Source: Solen grandis (lineage: Eukaryota > Mollusca > Bivalvia > Adapedonta > Solenidae). Taken from it: DNA of 64,000 nt. The notes under the pieces were generated by a model. It was not told where the DNA came from and ran no database searches. It saw only the letters and a list, made by a program, of their open reading frames with translations. Below, piece by piece: positions 58,500-64,000 of this stretch. Position 1 is the first letter of the stretch. Each line of letters starts with the position of its first letter. The translations under genes were made by a program, and so were the position numbers. The DNA lies in the NCBI GenBank assembly GCA_021229015.1, contig CM037788.1, positions 52,965,360 to 53,029,359 on the forward strand, read 5' to 3'.

Positions 58500-59420
58500 T
58501 TGGCTTTGGTCGTGTGCATAGTCTGAACGGTGGTGGAAACATACGGAGATTCACGATGAACACTACCAGTAGAAATGCAACAGATGATCTACGACATCTC
58601 GTTGAAGCTAATAAGAAACCTCCCTGCATTTGCAACGAGTTATTTTTACTTGGAAACAGCGCGTTGGAAAACAGAATAATTCACCAAAACGATGAGGATT
58701 CCTCTTGTTTAAACCAAGTTTATGATATGTTTAGTGATGTACGAGGGCGAAAATCTTCCAATCAGCTATAAAAGTGTGGTCTTTCAACGGATTTTTCCCC
58801 ATTTACAACCGCTACGAAACCCTGATCTCTGACGTGTGGTACATATACATTGATACCCTAAACATTGATACAGTGGAGAAACTGAACCGTTTTGATGAGC
58901 GTATGTATCTCAGATTTGCGTTTAACCACCGGAACGACACACACCAGAGGATATACGTGCCATTTTACTGACCCCCAAAACCCTATCACTTGTGAACAAG
59001 TGTTTAACATTTTTGGTAAACAGTGCACCGCAATATTCAAAAAAACGAGGCCAAATCCTAGTGAACAGTTCTTTCAAGATCCCAATTTCAACAACTTAGA
59101 AAGGTTTGAGTTGGGAGACGAATCCCTCTGGGACACCTACAAAATAAGATACTAACGCAGAGTACTTGCAAGACGATGAGAAGTCAAAACATGGGAAATA
59201 CTTCACTACAGGAAAAAAACATAACTCCAATTGGGAATCCATGGGGAGCTGTGTTGTGGCTGTGCGTGTACTTGGAATTCAATCAGAACAGGCGTAAAGA
59301 CAATCCGAGGAACTGTTTGACGAAGTTTTGCATGGCTTTAAATGCTATGGGATATACCATGAAATTGCCGGAATGGATGAGTATAAAGAAAGACTGATCC
59401 ATGATGTGTGTCATATTTTA
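58500..59420 (+). pseudogene. Polinton-encoded protein(s) of unknown function
   Basis: Several overlapping open pieces. 58514-58771 reads MNTTSRNATDDLRHLVEANK and PCICNELFLLGN, and 58774-58971 has FFPIYNRYETLISDVWYIYI and DERMYLRFAFNHRNDTH. 58892-59155 continues DPQNPITCEQVFNIFGKQC and QFFQDPNFNNLERFELGDE. After a shift, EELFDEVLHGFKCYG and YHEIAGMDEYKERLIHD follow near 59305-59400. They may form one or two proteins between PolB and the ATPase. I do not recognise a fold with confidence and found no clear cysteine-protease triad. Confidence 0.4.
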
Positions 59421-59479
59421 CATTTTTGCCTTGCGTTGTTCAAGGCATTTGTTTAATTACTATGATGTATAAAATAAAC

Positions 59480-60120
59480 TGTTGCCATGTAAATGCTGTT
59501 ATTATTTCTTGGGCCCAAATCATGGAAAGTAGTTTACTTTTTCAACATCCTAGTAACATTTTCATCTCAGGCCAAGTTGTCAGGAAAAACTCATTTGTAA
59601 AAAAACTTATTGAGTACAAAACCGATTTATTTCATGTGGTACCCAACGCATCGTCTGGTGTTACAAGAATGAAAAGTCCCCACGCACAGTTACAAGAACG
59701 TGAACTATCAAATTCATTCAGGGTATCCCTGAGGATGATGAAGAGATAGTAGACGATACAACCTTACCAAAACTCGTCAATTTGATGATATGTTAGGAGA
59801 AAAAAGATGAGGAGAAAATTAAATTATGGTTCACGCGAAAGGGACACCATAAAAAATCCACTGTCATTTACATCACACAAAACATGTTCCAACAACCCAA
59901 AGGGCTAGTCGTACCATCAGCTTGAATGCACACACATGGTATTATTTCAAAACACAAGAGAAAAAGGGCCAGATCAAAACACTTGCAAACCCCAAATACA
60001 ACTCCCCCATTTGGTGATGGCGTATCAAGATGAAAACCTCTAAAAACCCGACCAGAATCGTTTAAGAACATTGTGTTCCATCGGTGGGTAACAGGTGAAG
60101 ATCGAGGACCGATCGTCTAC
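59480..60120 (+). pseudogene. FtsK/HerA-type packaging ATPase of the Polinton, frame-broken
   Basis: FQHPSNIFISGQ leads into the Walker A position (59564-59600), where as given the frame reads VVRKNSFVKKLIEY, so the glycine-lysine loop is disrupted by an indel. QFDDMLGEK (about 59778-59804) fits Walker B. VIYITQNMFQQPKG (59863-59904) fits the sensor block, with the typical glutamine-asparagine. The segment downstream (SKHKRKRARSK, PPFGDG, FHRWVTGEDRGPIVYTTV) resembles the C-terminal part of these ATPases. The family pumps genome into capsids. Several frame shifts break it. Confidence 0.7.
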
Positions 60121-60289
60121 ACTACAGTATAAAATGATGGGAAAACATGACACCCGATCATCTTTAAGGATACACACTACCATGGAAAACACACCACATA
60201 AGGGATCAAAGCTCTAGAATCGTTGAGTCGGAAAAAGAACCCAACAAAACGACAAGAGCTGGTAGAATCAGGATTAACAGAGATGTGAA

Positions 60290-60660
60290 ATAGTTTCACC
60301 TTAGCTGCACGACTCATCTTAGAGAAAAAAGTAACCGTGGCAAAACAGACGATGAATTTTATGGAACGCAACAAAGACATTTTAAGACAGTTAGCTGATC
60401 AACATGTGGATCTGGCCGAAAAACGAAAACCTTATTTTAAAACCTGGTGGGGGAGGTTTCCTTGGGGGCACCATCATTCGTACACTGCTTCGATGGAACG
60501 GGACCAAAGCTGTGAGAAAATTTGGTCCAGTAGCAAGAAAAAAAACCACCCAAACGAAAGTCACCACCAGGAAACGGTCACGACAACAACCACGAAAACA
60601 GCCAACAAACGCAAGTCACCAGTAAGGGAACAAACAAGAAGAACAGACATTGCTTCATGA
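60290..60660 (+). pseudogene. Small basic Gly-rich Polinton protein, copy 1
   Basis: VAKQTMNFMERNKDILRQLA and DQHVDLAEKR are followed in one frame by LILKPGGGGFLGGTIIRTLL and then a very basic tail (RKKTTQTKVTTRKRSRQQPR). The N-terminal helix, KR-rich hinge, lysine-Gly-Gly-Phe hinge and hydrophobic stretch resemble the small adenovirus-pX-like proteins of Polintons. The coding frame changes at the hinge. The role in DNA condensation or the capsid is inferred from family resemblance only. Confidence 0.5.
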
Positions 60661-61061
60661 CCGATTTGTCACTGTAGAGAAAACGCTCTGATCAACTGGA
60701 ACACCAAAATGTCGCCCATACTGATTCGACGTGAGTTACATCAGGGACATCATCCAAAGCATCACCACTTGTGGCCCAATTCTCTCCACTGACCTCATCA
60801 CCCCCCGTTCTAATAGAAGTTCGATGAGGTCTGGGTTGGCTACACCACAAGGATCAATGACGGTTTCACCAAACCCTACAGTTCGACGACAATTGTTTGA
60901 CCTTTCCAATTCTTAAAGTGGGCGTTCATCATCATCATCATCATCAAGATTTTCACCAATCCCAAGTCTCCATTCCCCTTTACCTACGCCGTTACTGCGA
61001 TGAAAAAATTCAGGACCACTGAGTAGTGCTGGCAATATCGCTTTACAAGCCTCAACAGTGG
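60661..61061 (+). other. Region between Polinton genes with a short basic/Ser-rich frame
   Basis: Short frames (SYIRDIIQSITTCGPILS, RSNRSSMRSGLATPQGSM) and a (CAT)n tract near 60928-60946. It could hold one more broken late gene; no family was recognised. Confidence 0.35.
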
Positions 61062-61069
61062 TATAAATA
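61062..61069 (+). promoter_or_regulatory. TATA-box candidate for the following Polinton gene
   Basis: TATAAATA, continuing AAAGAG, lies 35 bp upstream of the ATG at 61104, a spacing that would leave a very short leader. The local context (CACCATGAAG) is a good start context. It is judged by sequence alone. Confidence 0.4.
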
Positions 61070-61103
61070 AAAGAGCCCAAACATTTCATCATCATTTGTC
61101 ACC

Positions 61104-61462
61104 ATGAAGCGCAAACAACCACTCGTCGCAAACATGGCAAAATGTTGCTTGCTTTGACAGAAGCCTCGCCCAAATTTCGAAAGAAGATTATTCAAGAAGC
61201 ACCAAAAGAATTGGTGGATTGTATTGCTGAATGTTGTCACAAACTTTTTAAAAAGGCAATGTACCACTGTCAGAGGCTCAGAAGCGTCGATTTCATTCTA
61301 AAGACAACACCTCCGACAGTTACGACCAAGAAAGTATCAGTTCGAAAAAAAAAAAAATCATTCTCAATCAGAAAGGGGGTTTTCAAACCCCTGCTGGCAC
61401 TTGCACCACTCTTAGCCAAAACAATTATACCTCTTGCTGGTGAAATCATTCGGAAAATATGA
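61104..61462 (+). pseudogene. Small basic Polinton protein, copy 2 (pX-like)
   Basis: It starts MKRKQPLVANMAK, then shifts to MLLALTEASPKFRKKIIQEA and PKELVDCIAECCHKLFK, a helical block conserved in Polinton proteins of this type. A further shift follows at VPLSEAQKRRF. The end is basic (VSVRKKKKSFSIRKGVF), then hydrophobic (LLALAPLLAKTIIPLAGEII). Its stop overlaps the next ATG (ATGA at 61459-61462), so the two genes are tightly packed. It resembles 60290-60660 in layout, which suggests gene duplication. Confidence 0.6.
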
Positions 61463-62140
61463 AGAAGATGGCCTATTTTCCAGTTCGGTTGTTGGAAGAG
61501 AGAATCGATGGAAGAAGGAACAACGACCTCGGTTACCCCCATCCCCTCAAGTGAGTCAGACTTCATCATTACAGAAAGAAATGAATCAAGTTCTTGACGA
61601 CAATCAATTGTCTGAGTCAGAAAAACCCACAACAATTTGGAGAAGTATTACATCGTTTTAAAGTGCCCACATAAAAAAGCACTCAAACCCTTCAGACCAC
61701 ACATGGCTGAAAAAAACAACAAGTACAGGGGACTGAAAAAGAAAGAGGAAAAACCGATGCCCTTTGAAAGATCAAATTCTAGACAGTTTTCCTACGACCA
61801 TGCGGCGAAAGGCTACTCTTTTGTAAACATGCTGAAAGACCATCCTCACTTAAGTTGGGATGAACATGGCCTGTTAAAATATGATGGAAAACCCGTTTAA
61901 AGGGTTCAAATATATTGATCGGGTTTCAGGGAGTACTTCGACAGCGAAAAGGGTCAAATCCTGAGGATGGGAACAATTTTCTAGAGGACTGAAAGAGGTC
62001 AACATCCCACAAGAAGTCGGGGCAATAAACGTCGATGGAATTTCATACAAACACCAGATGATGATGAAGAAGAAGAGGAGGAGGATGATTTTATGATAGT
62101 TTTGCCTACGCACCTACATCAAAGAAACGAAGACCTATTA
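61459..62140 (+). pseudogene. Conserved Polinton structural-type protein, frame-broken
   Basis: It starts MKKMAYFPVRLLEERIDGRR at the ATGA overlap. After shifts, 61637-61900 is open with HMAEKNNKYRGLKKKEEKPM, KGYSFVNMLKDHPHLSWDEH and GLLKYDGKPV, then FSRGLKEVNIPQEVGAINVD, ending in an acidic tract (about 62055-62095). A block with helix, HP.LSWDE.G.L.YDGKP and an acidic end recurs in Polintons next to the small basic proteins. The function is not firmly known; a virion role is inferred from position. Confidence 0.5.
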
Positions 62141-62179
62141 AAAAGGAAGAACCCGAGGAGATATTACCCATTCGTCATG

Positions 62180-63255
62180 GGGCGCCTACTAAAGAAGGGC
62201 AAAGTTACTTCGTCACCTGTACTATGATACTGATAATCCTACGAGTTTTTGGAGGAATTCAGGACTCTACAAGGCAGCGAAAAACAGTTGAAATCTATCA
62301 CTTTAGAGGATGTACGAGACTGGTTGAGAAGTCAAGAACCTACACGTGCATAAAACAATACGACGAAAATTTCGACGTCGACAGACTGTGGGAGGAGGTA
62401 TCGATCATCAATGGGAAGCTGATCTCGCAGATATGCAACGTATGTACAAAGAGAATTCACCCTATCGCTACTTACTATGGGGTTTATTGATGTGTTTTTT
62501 AAAATATGCTTGGGTAATACCCTCATTGACAAAACTGGGAAAAACCCATCCAACCTTCAGTCTATTCTAAAGAAGGCCGAAAACCACTCTCTTTGCAAAC
62601 AGACAAAGGCCGAGAATTTTTAACAAAGACTTTCAAAGTTTCTAGACAAGCAATGACATTCATTTTTTCACGTCTGAAAATCCAGAAACTAAAGCGAGTA
62701 TTGTTGAACGTTTTAACGTACGCTTAAATCAAGAAATTGGAAATATTTTACCCCATCACAAGACCCGTCATTATGTGGATGTACTGCAACTATTGGGACA
62801 TGGCTACAATCATCGTTTTCATCGAAGCATCGGACGTACCCCTGCATCTGTGTCTAGAGAAAATGAGCATGAAGTCCCCCAAGACATTGTATGGCAACCA
62901 TCAAAAGAAAAAAAAGAAATCAACTGATTTTAAAGTGGGTGATATAGTGCGCACAAAAAACCAAGCAAACATTTGCCAAAGGCTATCTACCCAAAAGGAC
63001 AGTGAATTGTTCAAAGTGGTTCACATCAACAGAAACACATCCATTGACCGTAAACTGGAAGACTTGGCTGGAGAAACTAACGCCGGATCCTTCTACAGGG
63101 ATGAAATCAACAATAAAAGATGATGAGCTATACGAAGTGGGAAACAGTTCTTGATCGGGGTACAAGGCGTGTAGGCGGTAAAACTTTTCAAGAAGTGAAA
63201 GTCAAGTGGGTTGGATATCCTAAAAAGTTTAAAAAGTTTGGGTTCCAAAATCGCA
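62180..63255 (+). pseudogene. Retroviral-type integrase with C-terminal chromodomain (Polinton), frame-broken
   Basis: The N-terminal part gives HLYYDTDNPTSFGG near 62205-62250. The rve core holds DHQWEADLADM (62403-62435, first Asp at 62421), LQTDKGREFLTKTF (second Asp at 62602-62604) and ASIVERFNVRL with the Glu at 62706-62708, so the D, D and E positions are all present, in different frames. YAWVIP lies at about 62505-62522. A linker rich in Lys precedes VLDRGTRRVGGKTFQEVKVK and WVGYPKKFKKF (63150-63240), a chromodomain core. The enzyme inserts the element and the chromodomain likely steers it to marked chromatin. It is not a readable single protein as given. Confidence 0.85.
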
Positions 63256-63529
63256 ATTTTTGTATAAAGTAAAACGTCGTGAACACCAGTCTCAGTCCGA
63301 TACCAGCAGTGTTCAGGGAGACAAAAGTATACAGACAGGAAAAAGTGAGGTACCAAACAACAGAATCACCCTTTTTTGACACAGATTGTGATCATCTTTT
63401 TCAAATTTTCATCGGGGTCATTAGTGAACCTGTGTCTCAAAAGTCCAGATCGTGAACTTTGGTTGCTGCTGATTTAGTACTTCTAATCGGATACATTCTT
63501 CCAAACCCAAGTTTAAAATTTAAGAAATC
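63256..63529 (+). other. Spacer between Polinton integrase and the next gene
   Basis: The remaining basic/Ser-rich tail of the integrase (VKRREHQSQSDTSSVQGDK) ends at a stop near 63380. The following 150 bp hold no supported feature. Confidence 0.4.
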
Positions 63530-64000
63530 ATGAACTCTTTCTACATCACTCTCATCAGTGATATTCGATGGCATTGTACCCAAACAACACACAATGCTGT
63601 TTTAGAACCAAGCTGACAAAAACCATGATGTGACAAACAAAATTGGGAAGGCTCTCGTGGAAATGATCGTTCCCACACAAGTCAGAAACATTGAAGAGGA
63701 GGAAGGAAAATTTTACATCGTGACTAAAGATCCAGAACTGGCTTTAGCCTTTTCACAAGTAAAAAACGGGTGTGAATTAGAAGGCAAAAAATGGGCAATA
63801 TCCCTTTGTATTCCTGCAGGCATCTATGCGTCACCACAACATCTCACTGACGAAATGGACAAGGGTATTAAACAAGCACAAAAACAATTTAACTCAAAGA
63901 AACCTCACATTTGGACTTTATTTTTCCGGCTTGTTTAAAAAGTGTCAAGTTTACCGGTAATACTGGATCAAAGATCGGCTTGGAACTTCATCCAATCCTC
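63530..64000 (+). pseudogene. Polinton capsid-associated protein, N-terminal part, runs off the window
   Basis: ATG at 63530 gives MNSFYITLISD, then a frame change to SMALYPNNTQCCFRTKL. From 63630 a long frame reads KIGKALVEMIVPTQVRNIEE, KFYIVTKDPELALAF and SLCIPAGIYASPQHLTDEMD. The layout (FY.TL.SD.S...YPNNT, then ALVE...P.Q..NI, then I.PG.YASPQHL) is a conserved Polinton protein thought to be a minor capsid component. The exact virion role is from recall of the family and is not certain. The 3' part lies beyond the window. Confidence 0.5.

Larger units (their letters stand above)
55362..64000 (+). mobile_element. Partial Polinton/Maverick element
   Basis: All hallmark genes that can be read lie on the plus strand: protein-primed PolB, packaging ATPase, small virion-type proteins, integrase with chromodomain and a capsid-associated protein. 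The terminal inverted repeats are not in the window; the left end is lost in the gap and the right side runs past 64000. Frames change every 50-300 bp while motifs stay readable. It is an old virus-like copy as given, not a functional one. Confidence 0.85.

Overview
The window reads as intergenic or intronic DNA of a bivalve mollusc, probably a heterodont clam or mussel. This is inferred from repeat style: SINE tails of the bivalve type, the GTCCGTC-rich hairpin-headed dispersed repeats, and molluscan LINEs, not from any host gene that fixes the species. It is AT-rich and almost entirely mobile DNA. Two 100-N runs (28701-28800, 55262-55361) are scaffold gaps. No rRNA, CRISPR or operon was seen.

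Layout. 1-9 kb: one likely host exon (BEN-domain-like, 439-670), a SINE, simple repeats and two self-complementary word repeats. 9-32 kb: a repeat graveyard dominated by hairpin-headed elements whose cores are tandem arrays (158-198 bp or about 310 bp units). Two families share the same start (T tract, AGCTC hairpin) and the same end (hairpin plus CTCTTGTT), and one element sits inside another (18.2-21.2 kb). The 310-bp units carry perfect RFX-type X-box palindromes. At 24.4-27.7 kb a plus-strand LINE interrupts a minus-strand LINE. 32-36 kb: palindrome-rich DNA, a hAT-like MITE and a second MITE.

36-44 kb: a DNA transposon with imperfect 24-bp inverted ends (36609-42132) carries the C-terminal part of a pogo-like transposase joined to a PHD-like finger, and a HIRAN-like gene. 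It was later hit by an R2-superfamily LINE with a restriction-endonuclease-like domain. Two ~290-bp inverted arms built from GTCAAAACGG words flank all of this.

44.9-52.2 kb is distorted by homopolymer runs and lost bases and contains a ~176-bp satellite. A clean inverted unit of the same satellite abuts the second gap. 55.4-64 kb is a partial Polinton/Maverick on the plus strand: protein-primed DNA polymerase B, FtsK/HerA-type packaging ATPase, two small basic glycine-rich virion-type proteins, a conserved structural-type protein, a retroviral-type integrase with chromodomain and a probable capsid-associated protein that runs off the window. Its reading frames are broken by many indels although every catalytic motif is readable, so decay and poor consensus quality cannot be told apart here.
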